Shown here: positions 13,729 through 20,490 of the stretch, piece by piece
Layout of the letters: every line of letters starts with the position of its first letter
Numbering within the stretch: the stretch's first letter is position 1
Source of the DNA: a bacterium
Lineage (GTDB): Bacteria; Patescibacteriota; Saccharimonadia; Saccharimonadales; UBA4665
Assembly: GCA_021846795.1 (NCBI GenBank)
Contig: JAJZWG010000002.1
Span: 1-26,237, forward strand
Direction: 5' to 3'
Length of the DNA stretch: 26,237 nt
Made by a program: the position numbers and the translations under genes
The notes under the pieces: generated by a model
What the model saw: only the letters and a program-made list of their open reading frames with translations
What the model was told of the DNA's origin: nothing
Database searches by the model: none

Positions 13729-13836
13729 GAACCAGTTTCGAACAGCTTGAAGTTGTAAACCAAGAAGACTTTCAGTAGGATTGTTGTTCATTTGGTACAC
13801 TACAATAAGGTCAATACTAACCTCAATAAACTTTGT

Positions 13837-14168
13837 TTAAGCCAATTCTTTACCTATTCTTTTATCTAGCAAATCCATCGTCTTCATAAATTCGCTTGGC
13901 AAATCAATACTATATTTACTGGCCAACACTAATATTGACCAAAGGTAGTCACTTAATTCGTGGGCTAACTTTTCATCAACATCTTCCATACCTCTCAAGT
14001 CATGTTTTGCCATAATAATCTTTGACAAATCGCTAACAAAACCAGCCATGAGTTGCTGTTCGTTCCAGGTAGTGCCCCGCTTAATCTGGTTTAACTCGTC
14101 ATATTTATTGCTTATCTCTATAGCTCTTCGCTGAAGTTCATTAAATTTTTGTATGATTATTAAATCAT
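13837..14168 (-). pseudogene. MazG-like pyrophosphohydrolase with a disrupted start
   Basis: A nucleotide pyrophosphohydrolase-like all-alpha protein. The in-frame reading from ~14163 gives FNELQRRAIEISNKYDELNQ, then TTWNEQQLMAGFVSDLSKII, AKHDLRGMEDVDEKLAHELS, DYLWSILVLASKYSIDLPSE and a helical end: about 108 residues, the normal size of small MazG-like proteins, with the E-x-x-D metal motif (HELSDYLW). This frame has no ATG, GTG or TTG before 14049. An ATG at 14168, six bases after TATTAA as at neighbouring genes, lies one base out of frame, so a single-base loss just after the start codon is likely. Translation from ATG 14049 would give a 70-residue protein without the first helices. It sits inside the repeat-bounded islet. 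Confidence 0.7.
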
Positions 14169-14240
14169 AATTAGTTAATATCTCTTATCTGATTCAAACA
14201 ACAATAAGCCTACTGGGCATCATATTAACTCAGTCAAACT

Positions 14241-14312
14241 CCTACAGGATTCCGAACAGATTAAAACTGTAGTTTAGAAAAATTTTGACAGAGGCGACTG
14301 TACATATGGTAC
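14241..14312 (+). repeat. Direct repeat, right copy (R2)
   Basis: A 72-base near-copy of 12986-13056. Its last six bases include the complement of the encoded CCA, the discriminator and the end of the acceptor stem of the adjoining tRNA-Arg(TCG). The repeat therefore runs into the 3' end of a tRNA gene, the usual address of site-specific integration. Confidence 0.9.
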
Positions 14313-14383
14313 ACCTGGCAGGATTCGAACCTGCGACCTTCTGGTTCGAAGCCAGACACTCTAATCCACTGAGCTACAGGTGC
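14307..14383 (-). tRNA. tRNA-Arg (anticodon TCG)
   Basis: Complete cloverleaf on the minus strand. Acceptor GCACCTG/CAGGTGT (terminal G-T pair), anticodon stem TCTGG/CCAGA around CTTCGAA, T-arm GCAGG-TTCGAAT-CCTGC, A73, CCA at 14307-14309. Its 3' end borders repeat R2. Confidence 0.97.
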
Positions 14384-14431
14384 TTAGAAATTATCATATC
14401 AGACTTTACTATTTTTAAACAAGCTATCTGA

Positions 14432-14437
14432 TATAAT
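14432..14437 (+). promoter_or_regulatory. -10 box of the ROK kinase gene
   Basis: TATAAT followed by TTAAAT and the ATG at 14444: exactly six bases, no Shine-Dalgarno. Confidence 0.65.
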
Positions 14438-14443
14438 TTAAAT

Positions 14444-15250
14444 ATGAAATTAGCGGTAGATATTGGTGGTACTAAAGTATTGATGGCAGTTTTTGATAAT
14501 AATCAGATAATTGATCAATATAAATTTGAGACTCCGAAACAATACACTGAATTTTTAGATGAATTTAAAAAATCACTTATTAATTTAAAAAACTATTCAA
14601 TTGATATTGCAGCTGTTGCTATTCCAGAATTGATTAATCGAAAAACTTTTGAATTGATTGGTGGTGGTAATTTACATTGGCAAAATGTTAATATTGTGAC
14701 CGATTTATCAAATATTTTAAACTGTCAAATTCTTTTGGAAAATGATGCTAATTTAGCGGCTTTATCAGAAGCTAGTTATCTGAAAGATCGTTTTAATCGA
14801 GTACTTTATTTAACTATATCAACAGGTATTGGTGGAGGTTTAGTGATTAATCAAAAAATATCTCAAGATAATTTAAATTTTGAACCAGGATTAATGAAAT
14901 TAAACCATCATAATAGATTAATTAGATGGGAAAGTTTTGCTTCTGGTCGAGCGATTGTTAATCAGTACCATCAATTAGCTAAAGATATTAATGATCCTAT
15001 AATTTGGCAAGAGATCGCTAATAATATTTTAAGTGGATTAATGATTATTATTCCACTCATTCAGCCTGAAGTTATAGTTTTTGGAGGTAGTGTTGGTACT
15101 TATTTTGATCAATACCAAGAATTTCTTAAGAATGGTTTAAATAAAAACATTGAATCGTTTTTATTAAAACCAATTATTTTAAAAGCTATTCATCCTGAAG
15201 AAGCAGTTGTATATGGTTGTATAGAATTAATTGATAGAATATCAAATTAG
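14444..15250 (+). CDS. ROK-family sugar kinase (glucokinase-like)
   Basis: A cytoplasmic ATP-dependent sugar kinase, 268 residues, shorter than the usual ~300. It starts MKLAVDIGGTKVLMAVFD, the phosphate-1 ATP site. The catalytic Asp lies in LLENDANLAALSEA, the phosphate-2 loop is LTISTGIGGGLV, and RWESFASGRAI and PEVIVFGGSVG follow. The zinc-binding C-x-C-G-x-x-G-C-x-E cluster of typical ROK kinases is missing: the region between EPGLMKLNHH and RWESFASG is shortened and has no Cys. Glucose or N-acetyl-hexosamine are possible substrates; MurA and MurB nearby make the amino-sugar idea attractive but not proven. The promoter implies a leaderless message. It converges with the next gene, five bases between stops. 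Confidence 0.87.
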   Translation: MKLAVDIGGTKVLMAVFDNNQIIDQYKFETPKQYTEFLDEFKKSLINLKNYSIDIAAVAIPELINRKTFELIGGGNLHWQNVNIVTDLSNILNCQILLENDANLAALSEASYLKDRFNRVLYLTISTGIGGGLVINQKISQDNLNFEPGLMKLNHHNRLIRWESFASGRAIVNQYHQLAKDINDPIIWQEIANNILSGLMIIIPLIQPEVIVFGGSVGTYFDQYQEFLKNGLNKNIESFLLKPIILKAIHPEEAVVYGCIELIDRISN

Positions 15251-15255
15251 ATATT

Positions 15256-15555
15256 TTATTCTTGATTATTTTCAGGATGTTTAGACCAGGTGTAAGCGAG
15301 TAATAAAGCCATTAATAAAGCACCAACGGCTACTAAGGTAAATGACCTTAATAAGTGAGCGTGAACATTACCAAAAAAGATTAATAAACCAGCGACTACT
15401 AGATTAATCCAGCCCCATAAAACATTTATAATAGCTGAAGATGGACGACCGAAAGGTGTTTGATGTTTTTGACCAGTAATTCCTTTAATAAAATGTGGAA
15501 TTCCATTCGCTCCAAACAAACCAGCGATAAAACTATAAATATATATGTGTACCAT
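15256..15555 (-). CDS. Small conserved-looking membrane protein
   Basis: A 99-residue protein with three hydrophobic helices (about residues 4-17, 42-62 and 68-88) and a conserved-looking loop after the first helix: GANGIPHFIKGITGQKHQTP followed by FGRPSSAIINVLWGW. I recall this loop pattern from unnamed bacterial membrane proteins but cannot assign a function. Unlike most genes here it has a good Shine-Dalgarno, AAGGAG (15561-15566 in complement), six bases before the ATG. TATACT further upstream gives an ordinary short leader. Confidence 0.75.
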   Translation of the reverse strand: MVHIYIYSFIAGLFGANGIPHFIKGITGQKHQTPFGRPSSAIINVLWGWINLVVAGLLIFFGNVHAHLLRSFTLVAVGALLMALLLAYTWSKHPENNQE

Positions 15556-15560
15556 CTTAG

Positions 15561-15580
15561 CTCCTTAGTTATATAGTATA
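15561..15580 (-). promoter_or_regulatory. -10 box and Shine-Dalgarno of the small membrane protein
   Basis: TATACT (15575-15580) and AAGGAG (15561-15566) on the minus strand before ATG 15555. This is one of the few clear ribosome-binding sites in the window and contrasts with the leaderless arrangement of its neighbours. Confidence 0.6.
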
Positions 15581-15611
15581 AGTATTAATCTATTTTTAGA
15601 AAATTACAATA

Positions 15612-16145
15612 TTATTTTTTAGGAGAACTCAGTTTTTTGGGTCCAGAATTATATTTTATTTTTAAAAGAGCGTTTTCTAAAGCTTTTTGTAAAATGTTAG
15701 CTTGTTCTAAAGTCATACCAACTTTTGTTATAGGGATTAACTGGTTATTGATTTGTTGATTAAAATTAATAACTAAACCCGAATCACCTAAAATTATTTC
15801 TACATGATCACTGTAAAGTGGTCTTAATTCTAGAGGCATTAATAAAATTAAATTATTCATTAAATTTTCGTCAATAGTTTTATTAAAAAAGTTGCTACTG
15901 ACATTATCATAATTTGCTAATTGCCAAAAAGTAGTTGCTTCATTGTCTGAAAGTTGGAAGTGATTAATTAGATACATTAAAATTTCTTCACTTGGCTTAG
16001 TAACACCAGATTCAATTTTAATTAGTTCTTGATTGTCTATTTCAACAGCGCTAGAAACTTCTTCAATTGTTTCGTGATGATTTTTTCTTAGAGATTTAAG
16101 CTTATCCCCTAGAATTTTATATGGTTGATTGGTTGATTTATCCAT
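15612..16145 (-). CDS. XRE-type HTH regulator with DUF3467-like domain
   Basis: A 177-residue DNA-binding protein. Residues ~10-68 form a Cro/C1-type helix-turn-helix (LGDKLKSLRKNHHETIEEVS, IKIESGVTKPSEEIL). Residues ~108-165 (YSDHVEIILGDSGLVINFNQ and VGMTLEQANILQKALENAL) resemble DUF3467 proteins, small domains with an N-x-V-x-I strand start and an M-S-x-x-x-A-K-x-L helix. A basic Pro/Lys tail ends the protein. TAAAAT lies six bases before the ATG. It is transcribed away from murB with 77 bases between starts, so it could regulate that divergent region. Target unknown; the DUF3467 call is by resemblance only. Confidence 0.68.
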   Translation of the reverse strand: MDKSTNQPYKILGDKLKSLRKNHHETIEEVSSAVEIDNQELIKIESGVTKPSEEILMYLINHFQLSDNEATTFWQLANYDNVSSNFFNKTIDENLMNNLILLMPLELRPLYSDHVEIILGDSGLVINFNQQINNQLIPITKVGMTLEQANILQKALENALLKIKYNSGPKKLSSPKK

Positions 16146-16151
16146 GCTTTA

Positions 16152-16157
16152 ATTTTA
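16152..16157 (-). promoter_or_regulatory. -10-like box of the XRE regulator gene
   Basis: TAAAAT on the minus strand, six bases (TAAAGC) before ATG 16145. Confidence 0.5.
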
Positions 16158-16210
16158 ACTTTTATGAATTAATATAACAAGAGTGAATATCAATTTAAGC
16201 AATTCAATCG

Positions 16211-16216
16211 TATAAT
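16211..16216 (+). promoter_or_regulatory. -10 box deciding the GTG start of murB
   Basis: TATAAT, then AATATA, then GTG at 16223: the same six-base gap as elsewhere. This supports the GTG over the in-frame ATG (16268), which lies within the conserved TTMKLGG motif. Confidence 0.65.
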
Positions 16217-16222
16217 AATATA

Positions 16223-17254
16223 GTGATCAATTACTCTTTAAATGTTTCTTTAAAAAATTTTACTACCATGAAACTCGGTGGACGAGTCAAATTTTTAATT
16301 TATTTAAAATCACTTTCACAATTAGATCAAATTTTTGAATGGATTAATCGCGAATCAATTAATTTTTTGATGATCGGTGGCGGTTCTAATATTATTTGGT
16401 TGGATGAAGGTTTTGACGGTCTATTGATAGTTAATCAATTGCTAGGCTTTGAAGTAGAAAATCATCAAAACGAATGGATTATTAAAATTGGGGCTGGTGA
16501 AATTTGGGATCAAATTATCGAAAAAACTGTTTTATTGGGTTTGAATGGCATTGAAGCTTTGAGTTTAATACCTGGTAAGGTTGGCGGTACAATTATGCAA
16601 AATGTTGGTGCTTATGGACAAGAAATTAAAGATACTTTAATAGACGTAGAAGTTTTTGATACATTAACAAAAAAATATCAAACATTAAAAGCTGATCAAT
16701 GTTTACTTAATTATCGTTCAAGTTTGTTTAAAAATTATCAACCAAGACGATATTTTATTTTATCTATTAGAATTCGATTAATTAAGAATAATTTTAAATA
16801 CCATCCTTATGAAGCGCTTGATCGTTATTTTGATGATCATAAGATAAGTCCACTGAATTCAGAAATAATTCGCCAAGCTGTTATAGATATCAGGCGAACA
16901 AAATTACCGAATCCAGCTGAAATTGCTAATTGTGGTTCTTTTTTTGCTAATCCAATTATTAATCAAAAACAATTTAATAATTTAGATCCAGATATTAAGA
17001 ATCAAGTGCCTCATTGGTTGTTTGATCAGAAAATTAAATTATCAGCTGCCTGGTTAATTGAATATAGTGGTTTAAAAGATTTTCATGATCAACAAACAGG
17101 TTTTGCAACTTGGTTTAAGCAACCATTAATTGTTGTTAATGAGACTGGTCGAAGTACTAAGGATTTAATTCAATTTAAAGACTTTATAATAGATCAAGTT
17201 TTCCAGAAAACTCAGATTAAATTATTAATGGAACCTGAATTTTTGCCAAACTAG
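16223..17254 (+). CDS. murB: UDP-N-acetylenolpyruvoylglucosamine reductase
   Basis: Second committed step of peptidoglycan precursor synthesis: FAD- and NADPH-dependent reduction of the MurA product to UDP-MurNAc, cytoplasmic. At 343 residues it is a type I (E. coli-like) MurB. Visible motifs: NFTTMKLGG near the N-terminus, FAD-binding MIGGGSNIIW, the signature GIEALSLIPGKVGGTIMQNV followed by GAYGQEI, LNYRSSLFK, the catalytic Ser in NCGSFFANPI, and SAAWLIEYSGLK. Glu in LMEPEFLPN near the end is the expected proton-relay residue. The GTG start is supported by the six-base promoter spacing and by N-terminal length. Its 3' end overlaps convergent glyA by four bases. MurA is encoded 1.3 kb further on. 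Confidence 0.96.
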   Translation: MINYSLNVSLKNFTTMKLGGRVKFLIYLKSLSQLDQIFEWINRESINFLMIGGGSNIIWLDEGFDGLLIVNQLLGFEVENHQNEWIIKIGAGEIWDQIIEKTVLLGLNGIEALSLIPGKVGGTIMQNVGAYGQEIKDTLIDVEVFDTLTKKYQTLKADQCLLNYRSSLFKNYQPRRYFILSIRIRLIKNNFKYHPYEALDRYFDDHKISPLNSEIIRQAVIDIRRTKLPNPAEIANCGSFFANPIINQKQFNNLDPDIKNQVPHWLFDQKIKLSAAWLIEYSGLKDFHDQQTGFATWFKQPLIVVNETGRSTKDLIQFKDFIIDQVFQKTQIKLLMEPEFLPN

Positions 17255-18525
17255 TCACTTGGCAACGGAAACTGTAAAGAAAAATTAATCACTTGTTGTT
17301 TAATGTGGTCTAATTTAGATTGGTTTTGATGATTAATAATAGCTGTTTTCATCCAATCGGCTATTTGGATCATGTCAGTTTCTTTTAAGCCTCGTGTAGT
17401 GATAGCTGGTGTACCTAATCTAATACCACTAGGTGTAAAAGCTGGTAATGAATCATCAGGAATAACATTTTTATTGACAGTCAAATTAATTTTATCTAAA
17501 GTTGTTTCTATTAAAAGCCCATTTAATTTAAACGATTTAAAAGTATCAATTAACATGAGATGATTATCAGTTCCGTTGGTGATTAATTTAAAATCTCGTT
17601 GTTGTAATTCTTTAGCTAAAGTTTGAGCATTTTTTAAAACTTGTTTAATATATTTTTTAAATTCTGGTTGAAGTGCTTCGAATAAAGCTATAGCTTTAGC
17701 AGCGATAATATTATCATGTGGTCCTCCTTGAGTGCCAGGGAAAACCGCTCGATCTATTAAAGTTGGTATGTTTTCAATGGTTTTGGCTGGTTTGTGAAGA
17801 GGATCAGACACAATACCTTTTGATAAAATTAAACCACCTCTAGGTCCACGAAGAGTTTTATGACTGGTACAAGTTATGACATGAAAACCGTAGTCAAAAG
17901 GATTTTTAGCCATACCAGCAGCTATTAAACCAGCAATATGAGCCATATCAGCCATCAATAAAGCTTGATAATGCTGACCTATCGTTGCAATTTTTTGGTA
18001 ATCTACTTCGCGAGGATAAGAACTATAACCAACAATAATCATTTTTGGTTGATATTGTTCGGCTAATTGATTAATTTGTTCATAATCAATTTCACCCGTT
18101 TCGATATCTTTCATTTTGTATCTTATAAAATTGTAAAGTTTAGCTGATCTAGTAACTGGTGCCCCATGAGTTAAATGTCCTCCATGTGATAAATCCATAG
18201 CTAAAACATTATCACCTGGCTGCAGCCAAGCATGATAAACAGCTTCATTGGCTGATGCACCAGAATGAGGTTGAACATTAGCATGATCGGCGTGAAATAA
18301 TTTTTTAGCTCGATCAATGGCAATTTGTTCGATTTGATCAATGTAAATCTGACCGCCATAATATCTTTTGCCGGGGTAACCTTCAGAATATTTATTAGTT
18401 AAAACACTACCTATAGCACTTAAAACTTGTTTTGAAACATAATTTTCGGATGGAATTAATTCTAATCCTTGTCTTTGACGATTTTTTTCTTGATTAATTA
18501 AATCTTTAATTTGTTGATCATTCAT
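17251..18525 (-). CDS. glyA: Serine hydroxymethyltransferase
   Basis: PLP enzyme converting serine and tetrahydrofolate to glycine and 5,10-methylene-THF, the main source of one-carbon units. About 424 residues, normal for the family. Clear motifs: EGYPGKRYYGG, NVQPHSGASANEAVYHAW, MDLSHGGHLTHG, MADMAHIAGLIAAG and the PLP-lysine motif TCTSHKTLRGPRGG. An ATG five codons upstream (18540) is less likely because TATAAT (18532-18537) lies inside that extension, six bases before ATG 18525. Complete and apparently functional. It converges with murB and is transcribed away from murA. Confidence 0.97.
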   Translation of the reverse strand: MNDQQIKDLINQEKNRQRQGLELIPSENYVSKQVLSAIGSVLTNKYSEGYPGKRYYGGQIYIDQIEQIAIDRAKKLFHADHANVQPHSGASANEAVYHAWLQPGDNVLAMDLSHGGHLTHGAPVTRSAKLYNFIRYKMKDIETGEIDYEQINQLAEQYQPKMIIVGYSSYPREVDYQKIATIGQHYQALLMADMAHIAGLIAAGMAKNPFDYGFHVITCTSHKTLRGPRGGLILSKGIVSDPLHKPAKTIENIPTLIDRAVFPGTQGGPHDNIIAAKAIALFEALQPEFKKYIKQVLKNAQTLAKELQQRDFKLITNGTDNHLMLIDTFKSFKLNGLLIETTLDKINLTVNKNVIPDDSLPAFTPSGIRLGTPAITTRGLKETDMIQIADWMKTAIINHQNQSKLDHIKQQVINFSLQFPLPSD

Positions 18526-18531
18526 AAGTTT

Positions 18532-18537
18532 ATTATA
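18532..18537 (-). promoter_or_regulatory. -10 box deciding the glyA start
   Basis: TATAAT on the minus strand, then AAACTT, then ATG 18525. It lies within the longer reading frame from ATG 18540 and so argues for the shorter protein. Confidence 0.65.
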
Positions 18538-18553
18538 CATCAGTCTATTTTTT

Positions 18554-18582
18554 TTGACATCTTACTTTATGTGATATAAAAT
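18554..18582 (+). promoter_or_regulatory. Promoter of the HTH-MurA gene
   Basis: TTGACA (18554-18559), a 17-base spacer and TAAAAT (18577-18582), then seven bases to the ATG at 18590. An ATG four bases upstream is out of frame and stops after five codons. Confidence 0.65.
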
Positions 18583-18589
18583 TTTATGA

Positions 18590-20110
18590 ATGCAACAAAC
18601 TAATCTTAAAATCGGTCAACTTATTTCTCAAATAAGACAAGAAAGAGGTTTAACCCAAACCGAATTTGCTAAGCGATTAGGTACTTCTCAATCAGCTGTT
18701 AATCGCATTGAACATGGTAATCAAAATTTAAGCATTGAAACACTAGGTCGAATTAGTGATGTTTTAAATAAACAATTGCTTTCCTTAAGTTCTTCAGAAT
18801 TAAATTTAAGGATTGAAGGACCAACTCATTTAAAAGGTTCTATTAAATTAAAAACTTCTAAAAATGCTGCTGTTGCTTTACTATGTGCTAGTTTATTAAA
18901 TTATGGAGTCACTAAATTTAAATCTTTTCCCAAAATAGAAGAAGTTTTAAGAATAATTGAAGTCTTAGAAAGTATTGGAGTTTCTGTTAAATGGTTAGAC
19001 AATAATGATTTAGAAATTCGTCGTCCTGAAAAATTAAACCTTCATCAAATTAATGTTGAATCTGCTAAAAAAACCCGATCAGTTTTAATGTTAATGGGCG
19101 TCTTGATGCATGAATATAATAGTTTTGAAATTCCATATTCTGGTGGTTGTAAATTAGGTACTAGAACTGTCGCACCACATCTTTTTGCTTTACAAGAATT
19201 TGGTGTTAATATTAAAGCTTCAAAAGGTCAGTATCGTATTTCAGTTAAAAAGAAAAATCCAGAAAAGGTAGTTTTATACGAAGCTGGTAATACAGTTTCT
19301 AATAATGTTTTATTAGCTGCTTCTGGATCTATTAATTCGATTTATGTTCATGGAGCTAGTGGTGATTATATGGTTCAAGATTTAGCTTATTTTTTGGAAA
19401 GATTAGGTGTTCAAATTGAAGGTATTGGCACGCCTTTTTTAAAAATTAAGGGTGTTGAAAAGGTCAAAAAAAATATTACATATGGATCGACTGAAGATCC
19501 AATTGAAGCCATGTTTTTTTTAACAGCTGCGATTGTTACTAACTCTAAATTAGTAATTGAGCGAGTACCATATGATTGGTTAGGTCTTGAACTTTTAAAA
19601 TTAACTAAAATGGGTTTAAAATTTGTTAAAGGACCAGATTATTTGTCTAATAATGAACGCATTAAACTTTGTGATTTAACAGTTTATCCTCATAATTATA
19701 ATTTAATTGCTCTTGAAGATAAGATTCATCCAAATTTGTATCCAGGTATTAATCCAGATAACATTCCTTATTTTGTTTTAATAGCTGCTATTTGTAAGGG
19801 TCGAACTTTGATACACGATTGGATGTTTGATAATCGAGCAATTTATTATACAGAATTAACTAAGATTGGGGCTAATGTTGAACTAGTTGATCCTCATCGA
19901 GCTTATGTTGTCGGACCGACTAAATTTAGTAATGCTGAGGTTGTTTGTCCACCAGCATTAAGACCAGCGAGTTTATTGTTGATTGGGATGTTGGCTGCTA
20001 ATGGAATTTCGATTCTTCGGAATGTTTACACTATTAATCGTGGTTATGAAGATTTAGCTGAACGCTTAAATAGTTTAGGTGCACACATTTCAATTTTACA
20101 AGAAATATAA
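18590..20110 (+). CDS. murA: UDP-GlcNAc enolpyruvyltransferase with N-terminal HTH domain
   Basis: A 506-residue fusion. Residues ~7-62 are a Cro/C1-type helix-turn-helix: IGQLISQIRQERGLTQTEFA, then SQSAVNRIEHGNQNLSIETL. From ~76 on it is MurA, the enzyme that adds enolpyruvate to UDP-GlcNAc in the first peptidoglycan step. Catalytic features are present: Lys91-Asn92 in TSKNAAVAL, Arg163 in KKTRSVLMLMG, the fosfomycin-target Cys187 in YSGGCKLGTRTV, Asp in STEDPIEAMFF, and a C-terminal ALRPASLLLIG with RGYEDLAERL. The segment corresponding to FPTD-x-Q reads YPGINPDNIPYF, so the enzyme is divergent. The HTH may bind DNA and link enzyme state to expression, or be a protein-interaction module. 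The promoter is strong and apparently leaderless. The fusion is in one frame with no sign of error. Confidence 0.93.
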   Translation: MQQTNLKIGQLISQIRQERGLTQTEFAKRLGTSQSAVNRIEHGNQNLSIETLGRISDVLNKQLLSLSSSELNLRIEGPTHLKGSIKLKTSKNAAVALLCASLLNYGVTKFKSFPKIEEVLRIIEVLESIGVSVKWLDNNDLEIRRPEKLNLHQINVESAKKTRSVLMLMGVLMHEYNSFEIPYSGGCKLGTRTVAPHLFALQEFGVNIKASKGQYRISVKKKNPEKVVLYEAGNTVSNNVLLAASGSINSIYVHGASGDYMVQDLAYFLERLGVQIEGIGTPFLKIKGVEKVKKNITYGSTEDPIEAMFFLTAAIVTNSKLVIERVPYDWLGLELLKLTKMGLKFVKGPDYLSNNERIKLCDLTVYPHNYNLIALEDKIHPNLYPGINPDNIPYFVLIAAICKGRTLIHDWMFDNRAIYYTELTKIGANVELVDPHRAYVVGPTKFSNAEVVCPPALRPASLLLIGMLAANGISILRNVYTINRGYEDLAERLNSLGAHISILQEI

Positions 20111-20127
20111 TTTTTTTTATTTTTTAG

Positions 20128-20133
20128 TATAAT
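20128..20133 (+). promoter_or_regulatory. -10 box of tRNA-Gly
   Basis: TATAAT ending ten bases before the first base of the mature tRNA. Confidence 0.5.
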
Positions 20134-20143
20134 AGATCATTAA

Positions 20144-20218
20144 GCGGGTGTTGTATAACGGCTATTATACCAGTTTTCCAAACTGGTGACGCGGGTTCGA
20201 TTCCCGCCACCCGCACCA
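20144..20218 (+). tRNA. tRNA-Gly (anticodon TCC)
   Basis: Complete cloverleaf. Acceptor GCGGGTG/CACCCGC, anticodon stem CCAGT/ACTGG around TTTCCAA, T-arm GCGGG-TTCGATT-CCCGC, discriminator A, CCA at 20216-20218. Confidence 0.97.
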
Positions 20219-20238
20219 TTAGAACTTTAGATTTTTAA

Positions 20239-20490
20239 TTATTGGACCGTTTGATTGATTTGATTAGATAATTTTAACAATTGATTAAAATTATTGTTAG
20301 AAGAATGATCAAAAGATTGAATAATAGGTTGATTTAATAATTCGGCTTTTAAATGACTATTGATTGAATAGTCATTTAAATTAAATTGATTAGCGACTAG
20401 ATAACTGATAATAATAATGCCAAAAGACAATACAATAATTGGAATTAAATGTTGGTAATTTTTAGTTTGATGTTTTAATAATTTTTCCAT
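20239..20490 (-). CDS. Small single-pass membrane protein of the PrsW operon
   Basis: An 83-residue protein: basic N-terminus (MEKLLKHQTKNYQHL), one membrane helix (IPIIVLSFGIIIISYLVA), then a ~50-residue exterior tail rich in Asn, Ser and Gln. The start ATG lies inside the preceding gene, giving a 16-base overlap, so translation is probably coupled; a TTG two codons earlier is an alternative. I do not recognise a family. It is the third gene of the PrsW, zinc-ribbon protein, small protein run. A 14-bp perfect hairpin is embedded in its coding sequence. Confidence 0.65.
   Translation of the reverse strand: MEKLLKHQTKNYQHLIPIIVLSFGIIIISYLVANQFNLNDYSINSHLKAELLNQPIIQSFDHSSNNNFNQLLKLSNQINQTVQ
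20348..20380. repeat. Perfect inverted repeat inside a coding region
   Basis: TTTAAATGACTATT (20348-20361), loop GATTG, and the complementary arm at 20367-20380: a 14-bp stem within the 83-residue membrane protein gene. It could be an internal mRNA structure; no T run follows. Confidence 0.6.

Noticed and set aside
17251..17254. Four-base convergent overlap of murB and glyA stops
   Set aside because: Short tail-to-tail overlaps are ordinary in compact genomes and need no special function.
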